The notes under the pieces: model-generated
What the model saw: the letters and a program-made list of their open reading frames with translations, nothing else
The model's database searches: none
What the model was told of the DNA's origin: nothing
Translations under genes and position numbers: made by a program
Assembly (NCBI RefSeq): GCF_036013975.1
Contig: NZ_CP107904.1
Span: 6,039,001-6,103,000, forward strand
Direction: 5' to 3'
DNA: 64,000 nt
Origin: Kitasatospora sp. NBC_00458
Lineage (GTDB): Bacteria; Actinomycetota; Actinomycetes; Streptomycetales; Streptomycetaceae
Shown: one piece after another, positions 8,869 through 18,019 of the stretch
Numbering within the stretch: the stretch's first letter is position 1
How the letters are laid out: each line of letters starts with the position of its first letter

Positions 8869-10257
8869 TTGACCCCCACCCCGACCGTGCCGTCCACGCG
8901 TACCCGCCGCCGTCTGCTCGCCCTGCCGGCCCTGCTGGCCGCGGTGGCGCTGACCGCGGCCTGTTCCAACAGTTCGGGCAGTTCGGACGGCGACTCCGGA
9001 GGCGGGAACCAGACCCTGTCCGGTGACTGCGCCAAGTACCAGCCGTACGCCGGGCATTCGGGCAAGACGGTGACGGTCTTCGCCTCGATCCTCAGCCCCG
9101 AGTCCGACAACCTGGAGAAGTCCTGGGCCGAGTTCGGATCCTGTACGGGGATCCGGATCAGCTACGAGGGCAGCAACGACTTCGAGTCCCAGCTCCCCGT
9201 GCGGGTGAGCGGCGGCAACGCCCCGGACTTCGCGATCATCCCGCAGCCGGGCCTGCTGGCGCAGATGGTCAAGAGCGGCAAGGTGGCCAAGCCGCCGCAG
9301 CGGACCGTGGACAACCAGGCGAAGTGGAGCCCGGTCTGGAAGACCTACGGCTCGGTCAACGGGACCTTCTACGCCGCGCCGATGAGCGCCAACATGAAGT
9401 CCCTGGTCTGGTACTCGCCGAAGGCCTTCAAGCAGGCCGGCTACGAGGTCCCGAAGACCTGGGCCGACCTGATGGCGCTCAGCGACCGGATCGCCAAGGC
9501 CGGTGGCGGCAAGCCGTGGTGCGGCGGCATCGGCTCCGGGACGGCCACCGGCTGGCCCGCGACCGACTGGCTGGAGGAGGTGGTGCTCGGCTCGTACGGC
9601 GGCGAGGTGTACGACCAGTGGGTCAAGCACCAGGTGAAGTTCTCCGACCCGAAGATCACCGCGGCCATGAAGACCGTCGCCGACTGGATGCAGAACCCGG
9701 CCTGGGTCAACGGCGGCTACGGTGACGTGAAGTCGATCGCGACCACCACCTTCCAGGACGCCGGGGCGCCGATCCTGACCGGCAAGTGCTTCATGCTCCA
9801 GCAGGCCTCGTTCTACAAGGCGCAGTGGCCGAAGGAGACGAAGATCGGCGAGGACGGCGACATCTTCGCCTTCCAGCTGCCGGCCGTGGACCCGTCGGTG
9901 CCCAGCCCGGTCGAGGGCGGCGGGGAGTTCCTCACCGCGTTCGCGAGCCGGCCCGAGGTGCAGGCGGTGCAGAACTACCTCTCCAGCGCCGAGTGGGCGA
10001 GCAGCCGGGTACGGACGGCCACCGGCTGGGTCTCCGCCAACCAGGGGGTGGACAAGAGCCTGTACACCGACCCGATCGACCGGCTGTCCGCCGCCGCGCT
10101 GACCGACCCGGCGGCGACGTTCCGCTTCGACGGTTCGGACCTGATGCCGGCCGCGGTCGGCGCCGGGCAGGAGTGGAAGTCGCTCACCGCCTGGTTCGCC
10201 GAGGGCCAGTCGATCCAGAAGACCGCCGCCGACATCGACGCCGCCTGGCCGCAGTAG
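8869..10257 (+). CDS. Sugar ABC transporter substrate-binding lipoprotein
   Basis: This 462-residue protein opens with an Arg-rich n-region (TRTRRRLL), a hydrophobic stretch and the lipobox LTAAC, so the mature protein is a lipid-anchored extracellular binding protein. The rest is a family-1 solute-binding fold with AWVNGGYGDVKSIATTTFQD and GGGEFLTAF segments, matching alpha-glucoside/oligosaccharide binders. The TTG start at 8869 follows GAGGAGGA by 5 bases; an ATG at 8815 would put 18 extra residues before the signal. Two permease genes follow after a hairpin. The sugar cannot be stated from sequence; similarity to AglE-type binders is inferred from the permeases. Confidence 0.88.
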   Translation: MTPTPTVPSTRTRRRLLALPALLAAVALTAACSNSSGSSDGDSGGGNQTLSGDCAKYQPYAGHSGKTVTVFASILSPESDNLEKSWAEFGSCTGIRISYEGSNDFESQLPVRVSGGNAPDFAIIPQPGLLAQMVKSGKVAKPPQRTVDNQAKWSPVWKTYGSVNGTFYAAPMSANMKSLVWYSPKAFKQAGYEVPKTWADLMALSDRIAKAGGGKPWCGGIGSGTATGWPATDWLEEVVLGSYGGEVYDQWVKHQVKFSDPKITAAMKTVADWMQNPAWVNGGYGDVKSIATTTFQDAGAPILTGKCFMLQQASFYKAQWPKETKIGEDGDIFAFQLPAVDPSVPSPVEGGGEFLTAFASRPEVQAVQNYLSSAEWASSRVRTATGWVSANQGVDKSLYTDPIDRLSAAALTDPAATFRFDGSDLMPAAVGAGQEWKSLTAWFAEGQSIQKTAADIDAAWPQ

Positions 10258-10290
10258 CGGCCGGGGCGGTGCCGGAGGACCACCTGTCGA

Positions 10291-10322
10291 GGGCGGTGCG
10301 GGGCCACCCACCCGCACCGCCC
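10291..10322 (+). terminator. Hairpin between binding-protein and permease genes
   Basis: GGGCGGTGCGGG and its complement form a 12-bp stem with an 8-base loop, 33 bases after the lipoprotein stop. Without a T-run it may act as a partial terminator or a 3'-end stabiliser, keeping binding protein in excess over permeases. Confidence 0.6.
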
Positions 10323-10472
10323 GCCCCCTCCGGGGGTTCGGCGGCCTCCGGGCCCGGCCTGCCGCCCGGCTGACCGCCCGGGTCGGCCTCCGCCCGTCGG
10401 CTCCGGTGCCCGTGGGTGCGCCGCGCCCTTCCCCGCTCTCCCTCCCCGTCCGCCGTTCCTCGTCCCCGGCAC

Positions 10473-10510
10473 GCAGTCCGCAGTCCGCAGCCCGCAGTCC
10501 GCAGTCCGCA
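10473..10510 (+). repeat. Tandem heptamer GCAGTCC, five copies
   Basis: Copies start at 10473, 10480, 10487 (GCAGCCC variant), 10494 and 10501, then a partial GCA. The array ends 20 bases before the permease ATG, just before its ribosome-binding site, in the 5' leader. Confidence 0.85.
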
Positions 10511-10529
10511 CGGGAAAGGACGTCCCGCC

Positions 10530-11537
10530 ATGTCCCTCTCCGCCCCCGCACTCGCCGCCGGCGCCTGGGGCGACGCGGTGGTCAAGTTCGGCAACGGATT
10601 CGGCGCGATCGCCGGCTTCCTCGGCATCCTGCTGCTGGTCTTCCTGGTCGCCGGCCGTGCCTCCGGGCGGATCGCCCGCCCGCTGGCCGTGGCCGTCTTC
10701 CTCGGCCCGGCGGTGGTGCTGCTGCTGGTCGGGCTGGTCGCGCCGCTGGTCCGCACCGTCTGGCTGAGCCTCTACAGCGACGACAGCAGCCGCTTCGTCG
10801 GCGGTGAGAACTTCGGCTGGGCGCTGACCACCGAGTCGGTGCGCGAGGTGCTGGTCAACACCCTGCTGTGGCTGGTGATCGCACCGCTGGCGGCGACCGG
10901 GCTCGGCCTGGTGCTGGCGCTGCTGGTGGACCGGATGCGCGGCCAGGCGGTGTACAAGTCGCTGATCTTCATGCCGATGGCGATCTCGCTGGTCGGCGCG
11001 TCGATCATCTTCAAGTTCGTCTACGAGTCCCGGGACGCCTCGCAGCAGCAGATCGGCCTGCTGAGCCAGGTCGCCATCGCGCTGGGCTGGGAGCATCCGC
11101 CGAACTGGATGCTCGCCCAGCCGCTCAACACCTTCCTGCTGATGGCGGTGATGGTGTGGGTGCAGACGGGCTTCGCGATGGTGGTGCTGTCGGCGGCGAT
11201 CAAGGCGATCCCGGACGAGGTCACCGAGGCGGCCCGGCTGGACGGCGCGGGCGGGGTGCGGCTGTTCTGGTACGTCACGGTGCCGATGATCCGCACCACG
11301 GTGGTGGTGGTGCTCACCACCGTCATGATCACCACGTTGAAGGCCTTCGACATCGTCCGCACCATGACCGGCGGGAACTTCGGCACCCAGGTGCTGGCCA
11401 ACGAGATGTACTCGCAGTCCTTCGTGCAGTTCAACACCGGGCGGGGCAGCGCGCTCGCGGTGATCCTCTTCCTCGCGGTGCTGCCCCTGGTGGCCTACAA
11501 CGTCGTCCAGCTGCGGAAGGAGCGTGGGGTGCGATGA
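10530..11537 (+). CDS. Sugar ABC transporter permease (AglF/MalF-like)
   Basis: This 335-residue protein has about eight hydrophobic segments and the cytoplasmic EAA loop (EVTEAARLDGAGGVRLFWYVTVP), which docks the ATPase. The early GLVAPLVRTVWLSLYSDD segment and overall spacing match MalF-type permeases of alpha-glucoside systems. ATG at 10530 follows GGAAAGGACG. The stop overlaps the next ATG. No ATPase gene is nearby; in streptomycetes several sugar importers share the ATPase MsiK, so this importer probably does too. Confidence 0.9.
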   Translation: MSLSAPALAAGAWGDAVVKFGNGFGAIAGFLGILLLVFLVAGRASGRIARPLAVAVFLGPAVVLLLVGLVAPLVRTVWLSLYSDDSSRFVGGENFGWALTTESVREVLVNTLLWLVIAPLAATGLGLVLALLVDRMRGQAVYKSLIFMPMAISLVGASIIFKFVYESRDASQQQIGLLSQVAIALGWEHPPNWMLAQPLNTFLLMAVMVWVQTGFAMVVLSAAIKAIPDEVTEAARLDGAGGVRLFWYVTVPMIRTTVVVVLTTVMITTLKAFDIVRTMTGGNFGTQVLANEMYSQSFVQFNTGRGSALAVILFLAVLPLVAYNVVQLRKERGVR

Positions 11538-12451
11538 GCGTACGGCGTGACGGCGGTCCCGTCCGGAAGTCCTTCTCCACCCCGCTCGCCTCGGCGTTCG
11601 TGATCGTGGTGACGGTGCTCTGGACCGTTCCCACCCTGGGGCTGCTGGCGACCTCGCTCCGGCCCAAGAAGGACGTCACCACCGACGGCTGGTGGAACGT
11701 CCTCCTCCACCCGGACCTCGGCCTGGACAACTACCACACGGTGCTGTTCGAGGGCGGCTCCGGCGTCTCGACCGGTCTGATGCCGTTCCTGGTGAACTCG
11801 CTGGCGATCAGCGTCCCCGCCACCCTCTTCCCGCTGGCGCTGGCGGCGATGGCCGCGTACGCGCTGGCGTGGGTGCGGTTCCGGGGCAGTGACACGGTGT
11901 TCTTCGTGGTGTTCGCGCTCCAGGTGGTGCCGCTCCAGATGGCGCTGATCCCGCTGCTCCAACTGTTCTCCGGGGGAGCCCACCTGGGCTCGGTGACGCT
12001 GGTCCCGGCGCTGGAGCTCAAGGGCACCTACGCGCCGGTCTGGCTGGCGCACACGATGTTCGCGCTGCCGCTGGCGATCTTCCTGCTGCACAACTTCATC
12101 GCCCAGCTGCCGCGCGACCTGATGGAGGCGGCGGTGGTGGACGGCGCCTCGCACTTCAAGATCTTCCGTTCGATCGTGCTGCCGCTCTGCACGCCGGCGC
12201 TGGCCTCGTTCGCGATCTTCCAGTTCCTCTGGGTCTGGAACGACCTGCTGGTCGCGCTGACCTTCGCCGGGGGCACGCCCGAGGTCGCGCCGATGACGGT
12301 GCGGCTGGCGCAGCTCTCCGGGTCGTTCGGCGGGCGCTGGGAGCTGCTCACCGCCGGGGCGTTCCTGTCGATCGTGATCCCGCTGGCGGTCTTCTTCGCC
12401 CTCCAGCGGTACTTCGTCCGCGGCCTGCTGGCCGGATCGGTCAAGGGGTAG
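11534..12451 (+). CDS. Sugar ABC transporter permease (AglG/MalG-like)
   Basis: This 305-residue protein has six membrane helices and the MalG-type EAA loop (LMEAAVVDGASHFKIFRSIVLP). It pairs with the upstream permease to form the membrane channel. The segment TSLRPKKDVTTDGWW, after the first helix, is typical of the second permease in carbohydrate systems. ATGA overlap with the previous gene indicates translational coupling. A 20-bp tandem duplication (12510..12549) and a hairpin (12590..12622) follow. Confidence 0.9.
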   Translation: MSVRRDGGPVRKSFSTPLASAFVIVVTVLWTVPTLGLLATSLRPKKDVTTDGWWNVLLHPDLGLDNYHTVLFEGGSGVSTGLMPFLVNSLAISVPATLFPLALAAMAAYALAWVRFRGSDTVFFVVFALQVVPLQMALIPLLQLFSGGAHLGSVTLVPALELKGTYAPVWLAHTMFALPLAIFLLHNFIAQLPRDLMEAAVVDGASHFKIFRSIVLPLCTPALASFAIFQFLWVWNDLLVALTFAGGTPEVAPMTVRLAQLSGSFGGRWELLTAGAFLSIVIPLAVFFALQRYFVRGLLAGSVKG

Positions 12452-12509
12452 GCGCGTCGCGCGGGTCGGGCCGGGGGGGCGCCGGGCGGCTCCGGCCCGA
12501 CCCGGCGGT

Positions 12510-12549
12510 GGGCCGCGGTGGGCCAGGGCGGGCCGCGGTGGGCCAGGGC
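12510..12549 (+). repeat. Perfect 20-bp tandem duplication
   Basis: The unit GGGCCGCGGTGGGCCAGGGC occurs twice without change (12510..12529, 12530..12549), followed by the partial GGGCCAGG. It lies between the permease stop and the terminator hairpin. Confidence 0.9.
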
Positions 12550-12589
12550 GGGCCAGGACGGCAGGGCGCGGGAGGGCGTCGCGAATCAC

Positions 12590-12622
12590 GCCGGACGTGT
12601 CGGTTTCGTGGACACGTCCGGC
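12590..12622 (+). terminator. Hairpin after the sugar transporter operon
   Basis: GCCGGACGTGTC and its complement form a 12-bp stem around a 9-base loop, with no T-run. It ends 56 bases before the next ATG, so a regulatory role for the secreted-protein gene is also possible. Confidence 0.6.
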
Positions 12623-12678
12623 ACGGAACCGGTACGCCGTTGACGGCGGTCGGCCGAGGTGACACAGGGGGCGGGGTC

Positions 12679-15600
12679 ATGGCAGACGCGGGCACACGAG
12701 CGGGCCGGCGGTGGCGGCGGAGGGCCGGGGGCCTGCTGGCGGCCCTGGCCACGGCGGCGGCGCTGGTCTCCGGGCCGGGTACCGCCCCGGCGGCGGCCGC
12801 TCCCGGGGCGGCCGCGACGGCCACTCTCGGCAGCACCGACATCGGCACGGCCGTCGACTCCGCCGACTCCGGCCACCTCAACGCCTCGCGCTACGTGACC
12901 GGTTCGGCGGGCGGCACGGTCACCTCCCTGTCGGTGTACGTCGACGCGGTGGACGCGGCGCCCGCCAACCGCTACCAGGTGGCGGTCTACCGGGACAGCG
13001 GCGGCAGCCCGGGCGGCCTGCTGGCGAGCAGCGCCACCGCGACCCTCACCGCCCACAGCTGGAACACCGTCCCGCTGACGGCGCCCCTGGCGGCCGGCAC
13101 CGCGTACTGGCTGGCCTACAACACCAACGGGACCACCCAGGCGGCCAACAACCTGCGGTACAGCCCCGGCGGCACCAGCGCGTACGCCGACGGCGGTCAG
13201 CCGTTCGGCAGTTGGCCGTCCACCGTCGGCCCGGTCACCCGCAGCGGGCTGAGCTTCTCGATCTACGCGACCTACACCGCCGAGGAGGCCCCGACGCCCC
13301 CGGTCCCGGGTGCCGGCCCGGGTGCGGAGGGTCCGATCCTGCTGGTCACCAGCCAGGCCAACCCGTACACCCGGTACCTGGCCGAGATCCTCAAGGCGGA
13401 GGGCCTCAACGCCTACCGCCAGGTGGACCTCTCCGCCGTCACCCCCCAGGTGCTCGCCGCCGCCGACGTGGTGCTGCTCGGCGAGACACCGCTGACCGCC
13501 GCCCAGGCGGCGCTGTTCACCACCTGGACCAACGGCGGCGGGCGGCTGGTCGCGATGCGCCCGGACCGGCGGCTCGCACCGCTGTTCGGCCTCACCCCGG
13601 CCACCGGCACCCGCTCCGACGCCTATCTGAAGGTCGACACCGGATTCTCGCCGGGCGCCGGGATCACCGGCGACACGATGGGCTACCACGGTGCGGCGGA
13701 CCTCTACGCGCTGAACGGCGCCACCGCCGTCGCCACCCTGTACAGCGACGCCACCACCGCCACCGCCAACCCGGCGGTCACCCTGCGCACCGCCGGCGGC
13801 GGCCGGGCCGCCGCGTTCAGCTTCGACCTGGCCAGGTCGGTCGTGCAGACCCGCCAGGGCAACGCCGCCTGGGCCGGACAGCAGCGCGACGGCGTCGACG
13901 GCTACGAGGCCGGTGAGATGTTCTTCGGCACCGGCGGGCAGCCGGACTGGAACGACCTCGGCAAGGCGCTGATCCCGATCGCCGACGAGCAGCAGCGGCT
14001 GCTCGCCAACCTGCTCACCCGGCTGGCGTCGACGGCCAAGCCGCTGCCCCGGTTCTGGTACTTCCCCCGGGACGTCAAGGCCGTCGTGGTGATGACCGGC
14101 GACGACCACGGCGTCGGCGGCACGGCCGGCCGCTGGGACGGCTACCTCGCGCAGAGCCCGCCGGGCTGTTCGGTCGCCGCCTGGGAGTGCATCCGGGGCT
14201 CCTCGTACGTCTACACCGACGCCCCGCTCACCCCGGCCCAGGCCAAGGCCTACAGCGACCAGGGCTTCGAGGTCGGCGTGCACGTCACCACCGACTGCCG
14301 CCCCTGGGGCACGACCGCCGCCCTGCAGGGCCTCTACCGGGACCAGTTGGCCCAGTGGCGCGCCAAGTACCCGGCCCTGCCGACGCCTTCGAGCAGTCGC
14401 ACGCACTGCGTCGAGTGGGACGACTGGGCCACCCAGGCGAAGACCAAGCTGGCCAACGGGATCCGGCTGGACACCGACTACTACTTCTACCCGTCCGCGT
14501 TCACCCGGGACCGGCCGGGCTACTTCAACGGCACCGCACAGATCATGCGGTTCGCCGACACCGACGGCAGCGTGATCGACGAGTACCAGGCCACCACCCA
14601 GCTCACCGACGAGTCCGGGCAGTCCTACCCGGGCACCGTCACCACCCTGCTCGACGCCGCGTACGGGGCCGAGGGCTACTACGCGGCGCTGACCGCCAAC
14701 ACCCACACCGACTTCGCCGCCTCCGCCGCCTCGGACGCGATCATCACCGCGGCGAAGGCGCGCGGCGTCCCGGTGGTCTCCGGCCGGCAGATGCTCACCT
14801 GGCTGGACGGCCGCAACGGCTCGGCCTTCTCCCGGCTGGCCTGGAACGGGGGCGCGCTCACCTTCGACATCACCGGCGGGGCCACCGGGCTGCGCGCGAT
14901 GCTGCCGGTCGACGCGGCCGCCGGCACGCTGACCGGGATCACGTCGGGCGGCCGTCCGCTGCCGTACCGGACCGAGACGGTCAAGGGCGTCGCGTACGCG
15001 TTCTTCGACGGCGCGGCCGGCTCGTACACCGCGACCTACGGCCACGACACCACCGCGCCGACGGTCACCGGCACCACCCCGGCCGGCGGTGCGAACGGCG
15101 TGGCGCCCGGTACGGCGGTCCGGTTCTCCTTCGGGGAGCCGCTGGACCCGGCGAGCGTGACCGCCTCCGCGGTGGCGCTGCGCACCACCGCGGGCGGCAC
15201 GGCCGTCGCGGGCACGGTGGCCTACGACCCGGCGGCCAACGGCGTGGTCCTCACCCCGGGCGCCCCGCTCGCGCCGACCACCGGGTACACCGCGACGGTC
15301 CAGGGCGTCCGGGACACCTCGGGCAACGCGCTGGCCGCCCCGTACGCGTTCGCGTTCACCACCGGGGGAGCGGAGCCGAGGACGATCGGCAGGACCACGG
15401 TGGGCCCGCTGATCGACGACACCGACTCCAACCACCTGAACGGCAGCAGGGTGACGACCGGCGCCGCCCCGGTGTCGCTGACCGCGCTGAGCGTGCACGT
15501 CGGCCCGGTCGGCGCGGCGCCCAACGACCGCTACCAGCTGGCCGTCTACACGGACGCGGGCGGATCGCCGGGGACGCTGGTCGCGGCGACCGGGAGCGGC

Positions 15601-15843
15601 ACGCTCACCGCCGACGCCTGGAACTCGCTGGCCGTCGACCTCACGCTGAGCGCCGGCACGTCCTACTGGTTCGTCTACAACAGCAACGGCACCAGTGCCG
15701 CGGTGAACAACATGAACTACTCGACCGGGGGCGGCGGGCAGGGCGCGTACAGCAACACGGTGGTGCCGTTCGGGACGTGGCCGGCGAGCTTCGGACCGGC
15801 GGTGAGGGACGCGTTCCAGTACTCGCTGTACGGGACGTACTGA
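12679..15843 (+). CDS. Secreted multidomain protein: repeated flanking domain, ThuA-like and NodB-like core, Ig-like domain
   Basis: This 1054-residue protein has a signal peptide (1-41, Arg-rich then Ala-rich, ending APAAAA). Two related beta-type domains flank it: residues 46-195 and 900-1054 share HLN(A/G)SR, NRYQ(V/L)AVY, GGSPG, FGSWP/FGTWP and (F)SIY/SLY motifs. Between them are a ThuA/glutamine-amidotransferase-like fold (about 219-457; ILLVTSQANPYTRYLAEIL), a polysaccharide-deacetylase-like part (about 462-710; VVMTGDDHG and GFEVGVHVTTDC in the places of NodB motifs 1 and 2), and a Big_5 Ig-like domain (about 790-895; FSFGEPLDPASV). The flanking domains probably bind carbohydrate or cell wall. 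The second NodB histidine is not evident, so activity is uncertain. ATG at 12679 follows a purine-rich GGGGGCGGGG. Confidence 0.8.
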   Translation: MADAGTRAGRRWRRRAGGLLAALATAAALVSGPGTAPAAAAPGAAATATLGSTDIGTAVDSADSGHLNASRYVTGSAGGTVTSLSVYVDAVDAAPANRYQVAVYRDSGGSPGGLLASSATATLTAHSWNTVPLTAPLAAGTAYWLAYNTNGTTQAANNLRYSPGGTSAYADGGQPFGSWPSTVGPVTRSGLSFSIYATYTAEEAPTPPVPGAGPGAEGPILLVTSQANPYTRYLAEILKAEGLNAYRQVDLSAVTPQVLAAADVVLLGETPLTAAQAALFTTWTNGGGRLVAMRPDRRLAPLFGLTPATGTRSDAYLKVDTGFSPGAGITGDTMGYHGAADLYALNGATAVATLYSDATTATANPAVTLRTAGGGRAAAFSFDLARSVVQTRQGNAAWAGQQRDGVDGYEAGEMFFGTGGQPDWNDLGKALIPIADEQQRLLANLLTRLASTAKPLPRFWYFPRDVKAVVVMTGDDHGVGGTAGRWDGYLAQSPPGCSVAAWECIRGSSYVYTDAPLTPAQAKAYSDQGFEVGVHVTTDCRPWGTTAALQGLYRDQLAQWRAKYPALPTPSSSRTHCVEWDDWATQAKTKLANGIRLDTDYYFYPSAFTRDRPGYFNGTAQIMRFADTDGSVIDEYQATTQLTDESGQSYPGTVTTLLDAAYGAEGYYAALTANTHTDFAASAASDAIITAAKARGVPVVSGRQMLTWLDGRNGSAFSRLAWNGGALTFDITGGATGLRAMLPVDAAAGTLTGITSGGRPLPYRTETVKGVAYAFFDGAAGSYTATYGHDTTAPTVTGTTPAGGANGVAPGTAVRFSFGEPLDPASVTASAVALRTTAGGTAVAGTVAYDPAANGVVLTPGAPLAPTTGYTATVQGVRDTSGNALAAPYAFAFTTGGAEPRTIGRTTVGPLIDDTDSNHLNGSRVTTGAAPVSLTALSVHVGPVGAAPNDRYQLAVYTDAGGSPGTLVAATGSGTLTADAWNSLAVDLTLSAGTSYWFVYNSNGTSAAVNNMNYSTGGGGQGAYSNTVVPFGTWPASFGPAVRDAFQYSLYGTY

Positions 15844-16209
15844 GGTCGCGGGGGCGCCCGGCGGGGCCTCACCGGGGTGGGTTCCCGGGTCCCGGGGGCG
15901 GGCTTCCGGGCGGGCTCCCGGGTCTTCCTCCGCCGGTGGTCCGCGGGGAGCGCGCCGGGCCGACCGGCGCTCGTGCGCGGCGCCGAGAGGCCGTACCCGG
16001 CTCTGTCACAGGCGTGCGACAGAGCCGGGTCCGGCGTTTTTGAACCTGTTCAGAATGGTCTACAGTCGGCTCTGGCCGCGGTGCCCGGTGCCTCACCGGT
16101 GTGGTTCCGCGTGCCCGCCGGCGCCGCACGCCCGTGCTGTCGCGCGCCGGTCGGCGGACCGCCCCGAGGGCGGCTTCCGCGCGCCCGCCCTACCACCGAG
16201 GGGGAACCC
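15844..16209. other. Gap between secreted protein and DUF4173 genes
   Basis: The gap holds the terminator at 15996..16041 and, after it, a probable promoter for the next gene: TTGAAC (16040..16045) and TACAGT (16061..16066) are 15 bases apart. The palindrome TGAAC-CT-GTTCA (16041..16052) overlaps the -35 and could be an operator. Confidence 0.45.
15996..16041 (+). terminator. Terminator downstream of the secreted-protein gene
   Basis: CCCGGCTCTGTC and its complement form a perfect 12-bp stem with a 10-base loop, followed by TCCGGCGTTTTT. Confidence 0.8.
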
Positions 16210-17931
16210 ATGTCCGGACACACCACGCCCGCCCCGGACGGAGCACCGGCCGGGGCGGGTCCAGGATCCGGCCCCGGCACCGGCCCCCGGTCCGCTCCCG
16301 GGTCCGGGCCCGGTCCTGTGCCGGGCCCCGTTCCGGCCGGTGCGGCGCCCTATGGTGCGGTGCCCTACGGTGCGGTGCCGGCCGGAGCCGGCTTCCACCG
16401 GGCGCCCGGGACCCCGGCCCCGCAGCCGTTCCAGTGGCTGCGGCTCAGCGACCCCGAGCGGAAGGCGCCGCCCACCGGCCCGGCGCTGCTGGCGGCCCTG
16501 CTGACCGGCCTGCTGACGACCTGGATGTTCGGCGACGGACTCGGCGTCAACCTGCTGTTCTGTGCCGTGCTCGCCGCCGTCGGCGCCGGGCTCGCCGCGC
16601 GTTCGGCCGGCCGGGGGCCGCGCGGGTGGACCGTCCTGTGGAGCGCCCTCGCGGTCGCCCTGCTCGCCGTGCCCGCCCTGTACGAGGCCGGCTGGCCGGT
16701 CCTGCTGGCGACGTTCTGCGCGCTGGGCCTCGCCTCCCTCGCGCTGCACGGCGGCCGCCGCTGGACCGGTGTCCTGCTCGCGCTGCCCGGCCTGCTCTGG
16801 AACCTCGTGCCGGGCCTGCGCTGGGCCCTCGACGGTCTGCGGGGCCGCGGAGCGGCGGGCCGGGACAGGGTGGTCCCGGTGCTCAAGGCGGCGCTGGTGG
16901 CCGCCGTGCTGGTGGCCGTCTTCGGAGCGCTCTTCGCCAGTGCCGACGCGGCGATGGCCGGTGTCTTCGAGAGCCTGACGCCCGACGTCGACCTCGGTGA
17001 ACTCCCCTTCCGGGTCGTGCTCTTCGTCATCGGCCTGGCGACCGCGCTCGGCTTCGCCCGGATCGCCGCCGGCCCCCGGCGCTGGGACCGCACGGTGGTC
17101 CGCCCGGCCCGTGCGCGGGGCCGGCTGGAGTGGGCACTGCCGCTGGTCGCGCTCGACCTGATGTTCGGCGCCTTCGCGGTGGTCCAGGCCGTGGTGGTGC
17201 TCGGCGGCCGGGACTCGATCACCGAGACGACCGGGATGAGCCGCTCCGAGTACGCCCGACAGGGCTTCTGGCAGCTGCTGGTGGTCACCGTGCTGACCCT
17301 GTTCGTGGTCGCCCTCGCCCGGCGCTGGGCGCCGCGCGGCACCGAGGCCGACCACCGGCTGGTGCGGCTGCTGCTCGGCGCGCTCTGCCTGCTCACCCTG
17401 ACCGTCGTCGCCTCGGCGCTCGGCCGGATGTGGTTCTACGTGGACGCCTCGGGGCTGACCTCGCTCCGGCTCTGGGTGCTGGTGGTCGAGGTCTGGCTCG
17501 GCGTCGTCTTCCTGCTCCTCATCGCGTCCGGCCTGACCCGCTCGACGGCCTGGCTGCCGCGCGCCGCGGTGCTCAGCGCGGCGGTGGCCGCCGCCGTCTA
17601 CGGCCTGATGGGGCCGGACGCGATCGTCGCCGAGCAGAACGTCGCCCGCTTCGAGCAGACCGGCCGGATCGACCTGCGCAACGTCCGGAGCCTGTCACCG
17701 GACGCCGTCCCGGCCCTGGACCGGCTGCCGGGCGACTACCGGACCTGCGCGCTGGACGCCTTCGCGTCGTACGGGGCGGCGGAGGGCTCGCCCTGGTACG
17801 CGACCAGCCTGGCGGAGTCCCGGGCCCGGCGGATCCTCGTCGAGCGCCCTCCGGCGGAGACCTCCTCCGAGCGGGACGGTGCGTGCGCACGGCTGGGGCT
17901 GTACGGCGACGGCTACGTCGGCGGGCGCTGA
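16210..17931 (+). CDS. DUF4173 (DUF4153-like) polytopic membrane protein
   Basis: This 573-residue protein has a Gly/Pro-rich cytoplasmic N-terminus (1-80) with repeated PYGAVPYGAVPAGAG, then about a dozen membrane helices. The DUF4173 hallmark MWFYVDASGLTSLRLWV lies near residue 410, and the soluble C-terminal end has ALDRLPGDYRTCALDAF. The biochemical role of the family is unknown. ATG at 16210 follows GAGGGGGAACCC. It is convergent with the MFS gene and ends in a very strong hairpin. Confidence 0.88.
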   Translation: MSGHTTPAPDGAPAGAGPGSGPGTGPRSAPGSGPGPVPGPVPAGAAPYGAVPYGAVPAGAGFHRAPGTPAPQPFQWLRLSDPERKAPPTGPALLAALLTGLLTTWMFGDGLGVNLLFCAVLAAVGAGLAARSAGRGPRGWTVLWSALAVALLAVPALYEAGWPVLLATFCALGLASLALHGGRRWTGVLLALPGLLWNLVPGLRWALDGLRGRGAAGRDRVVPVLKAALVAAVLVAVFGALFASADAAMAGVFESLTPDVDLGELPFRVVLFVIGLATALGFARIAAGPRRWDRTVVRPARARGRLEWALPLVALDLMFGAFAVVQAVVVLGGRDSITETTGMSRSEYARQGFWQLLVVTVLTLFVVALARRWAPRGTEADHRLVRLLLGALCLLTLTVVASALGRMWFYVDASGLTSLRLWVLVVEVWLGVVFLLLIASGLTRSTAWLPRAAVLSAAVAAAVYGLMGPDAIVAEQNVARFEQTGRIDLRNVRSLSPDAVPALDRLPGDYRTCALDAFASYGAAEGSPWYATSLAESRARRILVERPPAETSSERDGACARLGLYGDGYVGGR

Positions 17932-18019
17932 GCCCCGGGCTGCGCGGCGCCGCGTGGCGCCGGGGGCGGGGCGGGGGCGGGGGCGGCAGGGCGAAGGGGG
18001 CCGGGGGAGTCGGGGGAAG

